A stretch of 10,919 nucleotides of DNA from Gammaproteobacteria bacterium (GCA_002719575.1 PBHS01000021.1:42115-53033); one strand, 5' to 3'. Shown: positions 1 to 7,721, counted from the first letter of the stretch. The notes: generated by a model not told the origin, from the sequence alone. Translations and numbers: made by a program.

Positions 1-1
1 T

Positions 2-688
2 GAAAACGTTGTCAGCGTTACGCCGCTGAGCCGCGAAGGTTATTCGGTTAATACGGCCACCGCGGCATACCGTTGTCAGATCCTAGTGTTGGCGACTGGC
101 GCCTGGTGCGGGCCTGTCGGAAACATGCTGGGGCTCGATGTTCCGATTATACCGATACGCGGTCAGATGTGGGCAACCGCGCCACAACCTCCCCGAGTGT
201 TCAGTACCATCGGCTCGGCGGAATCCAGTTTCTTCTGGAGCAAAAACAACGGAGCAGACGCTTCGCACCCACCTAACCTCACCCACAAAAATGCCCAGCG
301 GCTGACCCGGCACCTATACGGCAGACAGCGCAAGAATGGTGAGGTCATCTTCGGCGGAGATCGGGAAAGTCTGGGCTATATCCGACATCCTGAACAGGCC
401 GGTATTGATGTGAACAAGGCGCATGCAACCGAGGTTCTGCCGCTGTTGTCCGGGTTGCCAATATCAAGAATCTGGGCAGGCCTGATGCCTTTCTCGCTTG
501 ATGGCTCCCCCCTGATTGGAAAAATTTCACTTCGGGACAGGCTTTTTATTGTCAGTGGACTTTCTTCCTCCGGATTCGGACGCGGCCCGATGGCAGGCAA
601 ACTGCTTGCAGACTACATCCACACGGGGCATATGACTCAGGTGCTGAGTGAATCTGATCCTGATAGATGTGTTACGGAGACAGCCTAA
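2..688 (+). CDS. FAD-dependent oxidoreductase of the DAO family, C-terminal part (5' end outside window)
   Basis: The frame is open from base 2 with no stop, so the gene starts upstream; about 228 C-terminal residues are present and the N-terminal FAD-binding dinucleotide fold is missing. Near the window start, LVLATGAWCG resembles the Rossmann strand and 'AxGxW' region that follows the FAD domain in D-amino-acid oxidase/glycine oxidase-like enzymes, and PIRGQMW resembles the usual 'P.rGq' motif. Near the C-terminus, AGLMPFSLDGSPLIGK and SGLSSSGFGRGPMAGKLLADYI match the family's 'G.mP.t.Dg.Pi.G' and 'h.g.G...ap..g..la.li' segments. Such enzymes oxidise amines or amino acids, producing imine and reduced flavin; the substrate cannot be read from this fragment. 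Its TAA shares an A with the ATG of the next gene (TAATG at 686-690), so the two are probably co-transcribed and translationally coupled. Family is confident; specificity is not. Confidence 0.85.
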   Translation, partial: ENVVSVTPLSREGYSVNTATAAYRCQILVLATGAWCGPVGNMLGLDVPIIPIRGQMWATAPQPPRVFSTIGSAESSFFWSKNNGADASHPPNLTHKNAQRLTRHLYGRQRKNGEVIFGGDRESLGYIRHPEQAGIDVNKAHATEVLPLLSGLPISRIWAGLMPFSLDGSPLIGKISLRDRLFIVSGLSSSGFGRGPMAGKLLADYIHTGHMTQVLSESDPDRCVTETA

Positions 689-2022
689 TGAGCCGGTTAA
701 ATCGATATGCATGTCTCGAGACGTTTGCCGTGCTGGCCTTTTGTTACACGCTCAGCATGCCCGCGGTGTCTCAGACCAGCCTTGAGACTGTGCGCGGAAT
801 CTATCGCCAATACACTCCGGAAAATTTCGATGACGGAGGTGAGATCAGCCATTATGTATGGAAGAATTCCTCCTCTTTTTTTCTGCAAGCCACGGTCGCT
901 AGGACGCAGCCTGAGCGAAGTCTCAACAATAAGCTGTATTCTGGGCTGGCGTCAGCTCTAGTCGATACTGAATCAGGACAACAGCGTTTTGAAACTTACG
1001 TCGAGAATAGCCAGTACATTGATGGTTTGATTGTGCTGGCAGGCGGCCAAATTATCTTTGAATCTTACCCGAACATGGAAGCCTATGACCGGCATCTCAG
1101 CTGGTCCATTACAAAAGTCGTAGTATCCACTGCCCTGGCAGCGCTGGAATCTCAGGGACGGGTCAATGTGGATCGTTCTGCGTCAGATTATCTGCCCGAC
1201 CTTATCGGCTCTGATTGGCAGGGAATCAGCTTGCGAGATATCGTCAATATGGCCTCTGGTATCGATTGCCTGGATAGCGATGGATATCAGAATACAGAAA
1301 CTTGTATTTACCGATACGAGGAATCTCTTGGACTGACCGCCGCAGTGAACCCAGCACAATCAACGCTGGAAAACTTGCGCTTGATGCGCCGGCATCGACC
1401 ATCAGGAGAAAAGTACGAGTATGTTTCGGCCGACACCTTCGTCACCGGTCTCGTCGTTGAAAGTATTACAGGCAAACCGCTGTGGCTCGCTCTGCAAGGG
1501 CTTATCTGGGAGAAAATTGGTGCCGAGGCTGATGCTCTCATGATGATCAATGCAGCTGGTATTCCGGCAAGTCATGGTGGATTATCAGCGAGGCTGCTTG
1601 ATCTTGCGCGTTTTGGGGAAATCTTTACTTCAGATGATTATCTTGGTGTAGTTTCTGCGTCTCACCTTGCAGATCTCGCTTCGGATAAAGGCATCGCTTT
1701 TGATAAGGCGCAGATCGCGCAGCTAACTGGGCTATTTAATCAGGATGTTCCAAAAAAAGCTGCCTGGCAGTGGGATATGATCTGGACCGATGGCGCCATG
1801 TTCAAGGGCGGCTACTCCGGCCAGGGAATTTTCGTTGATCCGGGCCGAGATTTTGTTGCGGTTTGGTATGGCACAAGTGGCATAGGTGGCCAAAGCCATC
1901 AGCTGCTACCGATGATCAGAAAGCTTAGTAAGGACCATGGTAATAGGGAGAACACAGGGAAGGATCGAGCGCTGACCGGAGGATTGCCTGAAGCTGAGCC
2001 CTCTCGGCAAGCAGTCCAATAG
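688..2022 (+). CDS. Secreted serine hydrolase, class C beta-lactamase / penicillin-binding protein fold
   Basis: I start it at ATG 688, giving 444 aa. This ATG overlaps the upstream stop, has GGAG at 675-678 in front, and leads straight into a signal peptide (hydrophobic TFAVLAFCYTLSMPAVSQ, cleavage likely after AVSQ or nearby). An in-frame ATG at 667 would add seven non-conserved residues. The mature protein shows the nucleophile motif S-I-T-K (Ser140, Lys143) in WSITKVV and a second motif Y-V-S (Tyr245-Ser247) where class C enzymes have Y-A/S-N. A Gly-rich segment (GGYSGQGIFVDP) followed by an active-site-like GIGGQSHQ stands where the KTG/HxG motif is expected. About 130 residues precede the catalytic domain, longer than in a simple lactamase. 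Likely an extracytoplasmic esterase, amidase or peptidase; beta-lactam resistance is not implied. It probably forms an operon with the oxidoreductase before it. Substrate unknown. Confidence 0.88.
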   Translation: MSRLNRYACLETFAVLAFCYTLSMPAVSQTSLETVRGIYRQYTPENFDDGGEISHYVWKNSSSFFLQATVARTQPERSLNNKLYSGLASALVDTESGQQRFETYVENSQYIDGLIVLAGGQIIFESYPNMEAYDRHLSWSITKVVVSTALAALESQGRVNVDRSASDYLPDLIGSDWQGISLRDIVNMASGIDCLDSDGYQNTETCIYRYEESLGLTAAVNPAQSTLENLRLMRRHRPSGEKYEYVSADTFVTGLVVESITGKPLWLALQGLIWEKIGAEADALMMINAAGIPASHGGLSARLLDLARFGEIFTSDDYLGVVSASHLADLASDKGIAFDKAQIAQLTGLFNQDVPKKAAWQWDMIWTDGAMFKGGYSGQGIFVDPGRDFVAVWYGTSGIGGQSHQLLPMIRKLSKDHGNRENTGKDRALTGGLPEAEPSRQAVQ

Positions 2023-2334
2023 TGAAGAATATCTTATTAATCTGGCGTGGCAGAATTCAGGAAGCATGGGGATATGCTGCGTAAGTCTAAAGGCGCTTGT
2101 GTCATCGTTGTTGAGATGAGTCACAGTAGAATTACTGTTGTGCCTAACCTAAGAGCCCCATCCTTAGGCGAAGCTGTTTGTAATGAAGAGCAAGCTTGGG
2201 CGCGCTAGAGCCACTATGCTCAGGCTGAAGATCATAAAATATTGCAGTAGTTGATTCAGCTTCGTGAAGGAGTTCTCCCTGTTTTCTTATTTTTGTCCAA
2301 GCCTTCCTGTCCGCTCATACACACTAGCTGGAGG

Positions 2335-2357
2335 CTTACGTCAGTTAGCCACGTAAG
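2335..2357. repeat. Inverted repeat CTTACGT-N9-ACGTAAG, candidate operator
   Basis: The 7-bp arms at 2335-2341 and 2351-2357 are exact reverse complements separated by 9 bp, and G/GC bases just outside give a further imperfect match. The element ends 13 bp before the candidate -10 at 2371, i.e. over the -35 region, which is where a dimeric regulator could act. There is no T-tract, so a terminator is unlikely. Binding of a protein is inference only. Confidence 0.4.
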
Positions 2358-2376
2358 GCAAAACATCTGCTATGCT
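2345..2376 (+). promoter_or_regulatory. Candidate extended -10 promoter for the SpdH-like gene
   Basis: TGC-TATGCT (TG at 2368-2369, hexamer 2371-2376) fits an extended -10 box; four of six -10 bases match TATAAT. No good -35 box is found at 17 bp. TTAGCC at 2345-2350 is 20 bp away and poor, which is tolerable for an extended -10 promoter or one that uses an activator. The predicted start near 2383 would leave a leader of roughly 24 nt before ATG 2407. The Shine-Dalgarno sequence in that leader is weak (GCGAG). Confidence 0.4.
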
Positions 2377-2406
2377 CGGGCTTAATCCGTTAAAAGCGAG
2401 CTCATA

Positions 2407-4332
2407 ATGAAAAGTAAAGCCAAGCCATCGATTACACGTCGGGATTTTTTGAACGGAGTCGCATTAGGCGTGGCCGCGGGCTCAAGTCTTTCACCGCTCG
2501 AGCTGCTCGCACGGAATGGTGAGCAGGCAGAATCTTCAAAGGGTTTCTATCCGCCCGCCTTGCAGGGACTGCGGGGCAGCCATGCCGGTTCTTTCGAGAT
2601 TGGACATGCAATGCGGGACGGTCAGAGTTGGACGAGCTCGGATGCTGGCGATGGTAAGTATGATTTGGTGGTCGTAGGCGGGGGCATAAGTGGGCTCGCC
2701 GCGGCATATTTCTATCGAAAACAGAACGGACCTCAGTCCCGAATTTTGATTCTGGATAACCACGATGATTTTGGTGGTCATGCCAAAAGAAATGAATTCC
2801 GGTACGGGGGCAGAATGTTTTTGGTGAACGGCGGGACGTTGAATATTGAAGCCCCATCGCAGTACAGCACGATTGCCGCTGGATTGCTTTGGGAGTTGGG
2901 TATTGATCGCACTCGCTATTTTGAGAAAAACCGTGACATGTTTTCGTTCTACCGGGACAAAGGGCTCCGAGGCAGTCGGTTTTTTGATCGAGAGTCTTTC
3001 GGGCAGGACAAGTTGGTCGTGGGCTTTGATGACTTGCCAATCGCTGAGGCCATTGATCAATCTCCGTTGAGCGAGGAGGCGAAACGAGATGTGGTTCGGC
3101 TATACGAATCGTCTAAAAATTACTTTCCCGGGTTGACCGCCGAAGAAACACGAGAAAAGCTCACCAAGATGAGCCACGAGGAGTATCTGCTCGATGTCGT
3201 TAAGGTACACCCGGATGTCGTGAAGTTGTTCCAGTCATCTTTTCATGGCTCTCTGGTAGTGGGGCCGGATGCGATTCCGGCGATTTACTTCCGAGATACT
3301 GGTTTCCCTGGTTTCTCCGGTTTAAATATTGACGATCTGCCGCCAGAACTGTTGATCAACGAACCGGGGGGTGCGCATGGGCGAGAAAACAAGGACCGAG
3401 CGAACAGCGGTGACCCGAGCATCTATTTCCCGGATGGCAACGCAACCATTACGCGGCTTTTAATACGTGCTTTGGTTCCCAACGTTATAGGTGGCAAAGA
3501 CATGGAGGATATTGTCACTGCAGTCGCAGATTATAGTCGGCTTGACCTGCCTGAAAATAACGTGCGAGTCCGCTTGAACAGTATGGTGGTCAATGTGCAG
3601 CACCAGAGAGATGATCAGGTTATCACTCAATACGTGACAGATGGTCGTGCTTACTCGGTCAGAAGCGACGCTGTCATCATGGCCTGCTGGCATCCCTTGA
3701 TTCCGCATATTTGTCCGGAACTGCCAGCTCAGCAAAAACAGGCATTATCCTATGGCAATAAGGCGCCGCTGGTTTATGGGGGCGCGCTGTTGCGGAATTG
3801 GAGACCTTTTGTTGAGGCTGGTATTTCTTCAATGACCGCGCCGACCAGTTACTACTCACGGATTGGTCTGCAGGCCTCCGTATCCATGGGGGATTACCAG
3901 GCGCCGCGTAATCCGGATGAACCGATAGTACTGCGATTTTCCGCTTATTTCGATGCGCCTGGGCGTGGATTGAACCGCCGGGAGCAGCATCTCGCGGGTC
4001 GTAGGGAAATGTTAACTACCTCTTTTGACACCTTTGAGGATAAGCTTAGAGACCAGCTCACACGCGCGTTGGGGTCAGTAAGCTTTGATGACGAAAGTGA
4101 CATTGTGGGTCTGACGGTAAATCGATGGCCTCACGGATACAGCTATTCGTATAACCCTCTTGATGAGCCCGCGGAATGGGCATACACCTCCACGGATGAA
4201 AGACCATGTATCGTTGGCAGCAGACCGGCCGGACGGATCACCATTGCGAATTCGGATGCCGCTGCTAGCCCTCATACTGATGCTGCGATAAATGAAGCGT
4301 ATCGTGCTGTCAACGAATTGCTGCTTGTCTAG
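2407..4332 (+). CDS. Tat-exported FAD oxidoreductase, spermidine dehydrogenase-like (SpdH family)
   Basis: The 641-aa protein begins with a twin-arginine signal: T-R-R-D-F-L at residues 10-15 followed by a mild hydrophobic run (GVALGVAAGSS), so it should be exported folded with its flavin. The FAD-binding Rossmann motif VVVGGGISGL follows (Gly91, Gly93, Gly96), and then LILDNHDDFGGHAKRNEF, a segment I recognise from SpdH-type proteins. The C-terminus has the second FAD segment (SRPAGRITIANSDAAASPHTD) and a terminal helix ending VNELLLV. Length is close to that of Pseudomonas aeruginosa SpdH (about 620 aa). In that family spermidine is oxidised to 1,3-diaminopropane and 4-aminobutanal, passing electrons to an acceptor in the periplasm. 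The gene stands alone on the plus strand, with a convergent hydrolase downstream. Family assignment is good; spermidine as the real substrate is inferred, and other polyamines or amines are possible. Confidence 0.85.
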   Translation: MKSKAKPSITRRDFLNGVALGVAAGSSLSPLELLARNGEQAESSKGFYPPALQGLRGSHAGSFEIGHAMRDGQSWTSSDAGDGKYDLVVVGGGISGLAAAYFYRKQNGPQSRILILDNHDDFGGHAKRNEFRYGGRMFLVNGGTLNIEAPSQYSTIAAGLLWELGIDRTRYFEKNRDMFSFYRDKGLRGSRFFDRESFGQDKLVVGFDDLPIAEAIDQSPLSEEAKRDVVRLYESSKNYFPGLTAEETREKLTKMSHEEYLLDVVKVHPDVVKLFQSSFHGSLVVGPDAIPAIYFRDTGFPGFSGLNIDDLPPELLINEPGGAHGRENKDRANSGDPSIYFPDGNATITRLLIRALVPNVIGGKDMEDIVTAVADYSRLDLPENNVRVRLNSMVVNVQHQRDDQVITQYVTDGRAYSVRSDAVIMACWHPLIPHICPELPAQQKQALSYGNKAPLVYGGALLRNWRPFVEAGISSMTAPTSYYSRIGLQASVSMGDYQAPRNPDEPIVLRFSAYFDAPGRGLNRREQHLAGRREMLTTSFDTFEDKLRDQLTRALGSVSFDDESDIVGLTVNRWPHGYSYSYNPLDEPAEWAYTSTDERPCIVGSRPAGRITIANSDAAASPHTDAAINEAYRAVNELLLV

Positions 4333-4436
4333 AAGCCAAATAGATTCGGACTGCATCGTCAAGAGCCTGAAGCTGTGTTTTGTCACCAACTGATTGAGGC
4401 TCGTTGGTCCATAGGGAGTCTGCGGTCTGCCGATGA
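4333..4436. other. Convergent intergenic region with weak hairpin, no clear terminator
   Basis: These 104 bp separate two converging genes, where a bidirectional terminator would be expected. The best structure is ACCAAC (4385-4390) pairing with GTTGGT (4403-4408) across a 12-nt loop. A competing long-loop pair, GAGCCT (4363-4368) with AGGCTC (4397-4402), overlaps that loop. Neither strand has a T-run after the stem, so I do not call an intrinsic terminator. Confidence 0.35.
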
Positions 4437-5465
4437 TCAGGAGTCTAGAAAACGTATTAACTCCGCGTTGACGAGTTCTGGAGCTTCTTCGTGGGGGTTG
4501 TGGCCTACTCCGGGAATTAGAAATACTTCGCCATTGGGAAATTGGTCGGCAGCGTGGCGTGCTTCATCGGCGAAGCTTGGATAATCTTCTTCTCCGCCTA
4601 AAATCAGAGTCTTGGTCCGAATGTGCGGCCAATCATTCACGACCGTGTCCATCGCCCTCATCTGGCCAGTGAGTCGATTGACGTAAGCCATCCGGGGCCA
4701 GTCTCCACTGAGTCGGTTGCCATAGCGAATGCGCATATGCTCAAGGTAGCTTGGGCGCCACTGGACGTAGTTCCCACGACCCCACCCGATCAGCGACTCG
4801 TAAACACCCTGCATATCCGGATCGGCATCAACCTCTCCCGAAAGCGGATCAAAGCCTCTGCCCAAGCGCCGATCGGTTAGGCCGACCTGATTGACTGTGA
4901 TAAGGTGGGTCGCCTTCTCGGGGTATAGGAAAGCAAATCGAGTCACCATCTGACCACCGATCGAATGTCCTACCACAGCAGCCTTTTCAATATTCAGATG
5001 GTCCATGAGTCTGGCCGTATTCGATGCCCATAGGTTGATGCTATAAGGAATGACAGGTTTGGAGGATTTGCCCCAGCCGAGCCGGTCTTTCACTACGACC
5101 CGATAGCCTCGCTCAGCCAGTGCGGCGATCTGCCTTTCCCAGTACCAGCCATAGTAAAGACCTCCGTGGTGCAAGATTACGGTTCGCCCATTACTCCGAC
5201 CGGTTGGGGCGACATCCATGTACGCGACTCTGACCTGCTGGTTATAGACTCGAAAGTTCATGTAACTGACGGGGTAGGGGTAATCGATTTCTTCCAGATT
5301 AATAGAAATCGGCCCCCAGTTATCAGGTGCACTGGAAGGCGGCGCAAACTGAGCCCAGACGCTGTGGGACACAGTCGCTAATAGCAGCGCCAGAACGACG
5401 CGCCGGACCTTATTAAATTTCGGAATACTCGTTAATAGGTGGCGCGGTTTTGCGTTTGCAATCAT
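4437..5465 (-). CDS. Secreted alpha/beta hydrolase
   Basis: I choose the ATG at 5465-5463 (342 aa). It has ACGGAG 11 nt upstream and gives a standard signal peptide: basic PKFNKVRR, hydrophobic VVLALLLATVSHSV, cleavage probably after WAQ at 39. A GTG at 5528 would add 21 residues and a less sensible N-terminus. The fold markers are in order: oxyanion-hole HHGG (99-102), an RLGWG turn near 128-132, nucleophile elbow G-H-S-I-G-G with Ser168, an acidic residue in GGEEDYPSF (Asp294 the most likely triad acid), and catalytic His322 in GVGHNPHEE. The intact triad argues for an active esterase, lipase-like or C-C/haloalkane-type hydrolase; the substrate cannot be told. It is divergent from the glycosyltransferase gene with about 145 bp between starts, so shared control is possible but not shown. 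Confidence 0.88.
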   Translation of the reverse strand: MIANAKPRHLLTSIPKFNKVRRVVLALLLATVSHSVWAQFAPPSSAPDNWGPISINLEEIDYPYPVSYMNFRVYNQQVRVAYMDVAPTGRSNGRTVILHHGGLYYGWYWERQIAALAERGYRVVVKDRLGWGKSSKPVIPYSINLWASNTARLMDHLNIEKAAVVGHSIGGQMVTRFAFLYPEKATHLITVNQVGLTDRRLGRGFDPLSGEVDADPDMQGVYESLIGWGRGNYVQWRPSYLEHMRIRYGNRLSGDWPRMAYVNRLTGQMRAMDTVVNDWPHIRTKTLILGGEEDYPSFADEARHAADQFPNGEVFLIPGVGHNPHEEAPELVNAELIRFLDS

Positions 5466-5474
5466 GGTTGAATG

Positions 5475-5546
5475 AGCTCCGTAAGAGGACTTATCAAGAG
5501 TAGAGTAAAGGAAAAAGACTACTGACACAAAACACTCTTCGGAGCT
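5475..5546. repeat. Separated inverted repeat AGCTCCG ... CGGAGCT in a divergent intergenic region
   Basis: AGCTCCG at 5475-5481 and its exact reverse complement CGGAGCT at 5540-5546 lie 58 bp apart in the spacer between the divergent hydrolase and glycosyltransferase genes. On the minus strand the copy nearer the hydrolase supplies the ACGGAG ribosome site before its ATG. The match may therefore be coincidental rather than an operator pair. Confidence 0.25.
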
Positions 5547-5610
5547 TATCTTGTAGCGCTATCAACTGAAAGATCTCGTTGAGTTGCGCGGACGCAACAG
5601 ATTAGCCATC

Positions 5611-6744
5611 ATGCGTCCGATGTCCCAATCAACAAACAGCGCAAGGCCTTTTAACGCTGAGAGTGACGGTTCGCGTGATCACAATTCAGCCTTTGTAAAT
5701 TTTGACTTCTATTTCGTTTATCCAGGAGATCTTGATACCCGCACGGGAGGGTATGCTTACGACAAGCGCTTGATTGAGGAACTCGGCCTGCTGGGACTTC
5801 GTGTCATTCCTATCTCCCTTCCTCAATGCAGTTTGGATATGAGCCCTGCCGTGAGAATTCTGGTGCTGGAGAAACTTTCGGCGATTCCTGATGGTTCTAT
5901 GGTGATGATAGATGGGCTTGCGTTGGGCGTGCTTGACAGGGAAACCACTGAAGTTCGCCATCGCCTGCGCCTCATTGCGCTTTGCCATCACCCACTGGCC
6001 TTGGAATCGGGATTAACCCCTCGTCAACGGTCTATGCTATTTGAAACCGAGCGCAGTGCGTTTGCGAATGTTCACGCGACACTGGTTACCAGCAACAACA
6101 CTCGGCGTATCCTGATGCACGACTTTGCAGTGCCCGAGGACACCATCACTGTGGCCGTGCCGGGTACTGACCGCAGAGGGTTCTCTGAGTGCAACGGGAG
6201 ACCACCTTGTTTGCTGACCGTTGGTTCACTGACCCAACGTAAGGCTCACGATATTTTGATATCGGCGCTTGCTGAACTTGCTTGGCTGGACTGGCAGGCC
6301 CGTTTCGTTGGCGGTGAACACTTTGACTTGGGATGGGCGCAGAAATTGCGCGAACAAGTTGCAAGAGAACATCTTGAGCGTCGGATACACTTTGTCGGCT
6401 TGGTTCCGGATGTCGATATCGAATATCAACAGGCCGATGTCTTCGTTCTGCCTTCGCGGTTTGAAGGTTATGGAATGGTTTTTGCGGAAGCACTGTCAGC
6501 AGGTTTGCCAGTCATCGCTGCGAGGGCAGGTGCGGTACCTGACTTGGTTCCCGACACAGCGGGTCTGCTTGTCGCTCCTGATAACCCGATGGCTCTAGCC
6601 GATGCAATTCATCGCTTGCTCACAACCAACGGTCTGCGCCAGCAGCTGCAAAAAGGGGCTAGGGCTTGCGCGGTAGAGTTACCTACCTGGAGGGACAGCG
6701 CGGAAAAGGTGTTCAAGCTACTTAAGAAGGTAAGTCAAAAATGA
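5611..6744 (+). CDS. GT4-like GT-B glycosyltransferase
   Basis: The start is uncertain. TTG 5584, ATG 5611 and ATG 5620 are all in frame and none has a clear Shine-Dalgarno; conserved sequence begins only at FYFVYPGDLDTRTGGYAYD, so I use ATG 5611 (377 aa). GGYAYD (46-51) is the N-terminal Gly-rich loop typical of GT-B enzymes. The C-terminal nucleotide-sugar domain has TVGSLTQRKAHD (203-214), which carries the R/K phosphate-binding pair, and PSRFEGYGMVFAE, the E-x7-E motif (Glu285, Glu293), followed by the usual GLPVIA segment. The enzyme should transfer a sugar from an NDP-sugar to an unknown acceptor, retaining the anomeric configuration, in the cytosol. No membrane segment is evident. It shares an ATGA overlap with the methyltransferase, so both probably modify the same molecule. 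The link to the GTP-cyclohydrolase trio 1.7 kb downstream is inference. Confidence 0.88.
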   Translation: MRPMSQSTNSARPFNAESDGSRDHNSAFVNFDFYFVYPGDLDTRTGGYAYDKRLIEELGLLGLRVIPISLPQCSLDMSPAVRILVLEKLSAIPDGSMVMIDGLALGVLDRETTEVRHRLRLIALCHHPLALESGLTPRQRSMLFETERSAFANVHATLVTSNNTRRILMHDFAVPEDTITVAVPGTDRRGFSECNGRPPCLLTVGSLTQRKAHDILISALAELAWLDWQARFVGGEHFDLGWAQKLREQVAREHLERRIHFVGLVPDVDIEYQQADVFVLPSRFEGYGMVFAEALSAGLPVIAARAGAVPDLVPDTAGLLVAPDNPMALADAIHRLLTTNGLRQQLQKGARACAVELPTWRDSAEKVFKLLKKVSQK

Positions 6745-7562
6745 CTGGCTTTAGTGTGGATTGGCTGAACTCAAGGGAAGCGGCTGATCAGGAAGCTCGT
6801 GATAGTGAGCTGTTGCATTCAGCTGTTGCTTTCGCCTCCACTTCGACCGAAGGGGATGCGCAGTCTGTCATTGTAGATCTGGGAGCGGGCACAGGCTCGA
6901 CCTACAGAGCGTTTGACGGTGTGAACACGTCGATTGCGTGTCCGCTGACTTGGCGCCTTATTGATAATGACCGAGCGCTGCTCGAAGAAGCCGCACGCCG
7001 AGCGCACAAGGATCACCTGATCGAAACCTATGAACTTGACCTAAATAGAGTTGACGAGTTGCCGCTGGGAGAAGCACGACTCATCACTGCGTCAGCATTC
7101 TTCGACTTGGTGTCCGGCTCATTCATTGACCGCTTGATCAGTGCAGTCAATCAATCCAATTCAGGCAAGCCTTTAGGCTTCTATGCGACACTAAACTATG
7201 ACGGCTCAACCTGCTGGGATCCGATCCATCCGCTCGACCAAGTAGTGTTGGGTGCATTTAATAGTGATCAAGTAACGGAGAAAGGGTTTGGGACTGCCCT
7301 CGGGCCTGGCGCTTGTGATTACTTACAGCAAGTTCTGGAACACGCAGGTTTCAGCATAAAACTTGCCGACAGTCCTTGGCGACTCGAAGGTAAGGACTCG
7401 CGCCTAGTCGCGGAGTTGATACAAGGTATCGGCAGCGCAGTCCGGTCAAGCCCTGAGATATCGGCTGAAGACATCGCTGTCTGGCTTGAGTTCAGGCTCT
7501 CTCACGTTGCCTTTGGGTCTTGCAGTGTGGGGCACACTGACTTACTCGCTATACGAGAATAG
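6741..7562 (+). CDS. Class I SAM-dependent methyltransferase
   Basis: The 273-aa protein has methyltransferase motif I, IVDLGAGTGS (44-53), then WRLIDND (71-77), whose Asp75 or Asp77 would hold the ribose of S-adenosylmethionine, and a motif IV-like ITASAFFDLVS (115-125). The C-terminal half (FYATLNYDG, HPLDQVVLGAFNSDQ, GPGACDYL) should shape the acceptor site and does not tell me the substrate. The ATG lies within the stop of the glycosyltransferase gene (ATGA, 6741-6744), with a purine-rich AAGAAGG about 11 nt upstream, so it is translationally coupled. It is soluble and cytosolic by sequence. I would expect methylation of a small molecule, probably the same compound that the glycosyltransferase acts on. 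No features of an rRNA or protein methyltransferase were noticed. Confidence 0.87.
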   Translation: MTGFSVDWLNSREAADQEARDSELLHSAVAFASTSTEGDAQSVIVDLGAGTGSTYRAFDGVNTSIACPLTWRLIDNDRALLEEAARRAHKDHLIETYELDLNRVDELPLGEARLITASAFFDLVSGSFIDRLISAVNQSNSGKPLGFYATLNYDGSTCWDPIHPLDQVVLGAFNSDQVTEKGFGTALGPGACDYLQQVLEHAGFSIKLADSPWRLEGKDSRLVAELIQGIGSAVRSSPEISAEDIAVWLEFRLSHVAFGSCSVGHTDLLAIRE

Positions 7563-7588
7563 AAAATCAATGACTGAATATCAGAAAA

Positions 7589-7617
7589 TTGACCCGGTGA
7601 GTCTGTCTGACTAAGCT
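7589..7617 (+). promoter_or_regulatory. Weak candidate promoter upstream of the YceI-like gene
   Basis: TTGACC (7589-7594) is a good -35 match and is followed after 17 bp by TAAGCT (7612-7617), a poor -10 with only three consensus bases. A start near 7624 would fall inside the 13-nt palindrome at 7619-7631. The spacing is right, but the -10 quality leaves this doubtful; the gene could also be read through from the methyltransferase. Confidence 0.3.
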
Positions 7618-7631
7618 GTATGTCTGACATA
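7604..7631. repeat. Direct repeat TGTCTGAC x2, the second copy inside a 13-nt palindrome
   Basis: TGTCTGAC occurs at 7604-7611 and again at 7621-7628, 17 bp apart start to start. The second copy forms the middle of TATGTC-T-GACATA (7619-7631), a perfect palindrome with a single central base. It is positioned over or next to the candidate transcription start before the YceI-like gene. A regulator site is plausible; nothing identifies the regulator. Confidence 0.4.
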
Positions 7632-7721
7632 ACCAATAAGAATAAAGCAAACCTGATGAGGTAAAGCGGCGTATTCAGTAGTCGCTGGTCAGTCGGGTCG
7701 GTCAGAATATAAGGAGTAGTC

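Larger units (their letters stand above)
2023..2406. other. Non-coding stretch between the serine hydrolase and the SpdH-like gene
   Basis: I see no convincing gene in these 384 bp; stops interrupt all frames and the short open stretches have no ribosome site. It contains a weak hairpin with two pairing options: tandem CCTAA units at 2143-2152 can pair with the CTTAGGC segment at 2163-2169 using either the first or the second unit. No T-run follows, so it is not a typical intrinsic terminator. The right end carries a 7-bp inverted repeat and a candidate promoter, listed separately. No terminator was recognised for the upstream hydrolase gene. Confidence 0.6.

Noticed and set aside
688..2022. 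Calling the serine hydrolase an antibiotic-resistance beta-lactamase
   Set aside because: The Y-V-S second motif, missing clear KTG and extended N-terminus fit the broad serine hydrolase family rather than AmpC.
2142..2169. CCTAA tandem pairing with CTTAGGC as an intrinsic terminator or attenuator
   Set aside because: The stem is six base pairs with no T-tract and lies over 100 bp from the preceding stop; recorded only as a weak structure.
2432..3060. Two long minus-strand open frames (about 200 and 170 codons) inside the SpdH-like gene
   Set aside because: They lie opposite a well-supported flavoprotein, show no recognisable domains and have compositions typical of antisense shadows.
5526..5528. 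GTG start for the alpha/beta hydrolase, adding 21 residues
   Set aside because: The downstream ATG has a better-placed ribosome site and gives a conventional signal peptide; the extra segment is hydrophobic and would disrupt it.
5475..5546. AGCTCCG inverted repeat as proof of shared control of the divergent genes
   Set aside because: One arm is explained by the hydrolase ribosome site and the 58-bp separation is large, so I list the repeat but do not claim an operator.
7570..7614. 14-codon ORF starting MTEYQKID after the methyltransferase
   Set aside because: No ribosome site and too short to judge; it overlaps the candidate promoter of the YceI-like gene.
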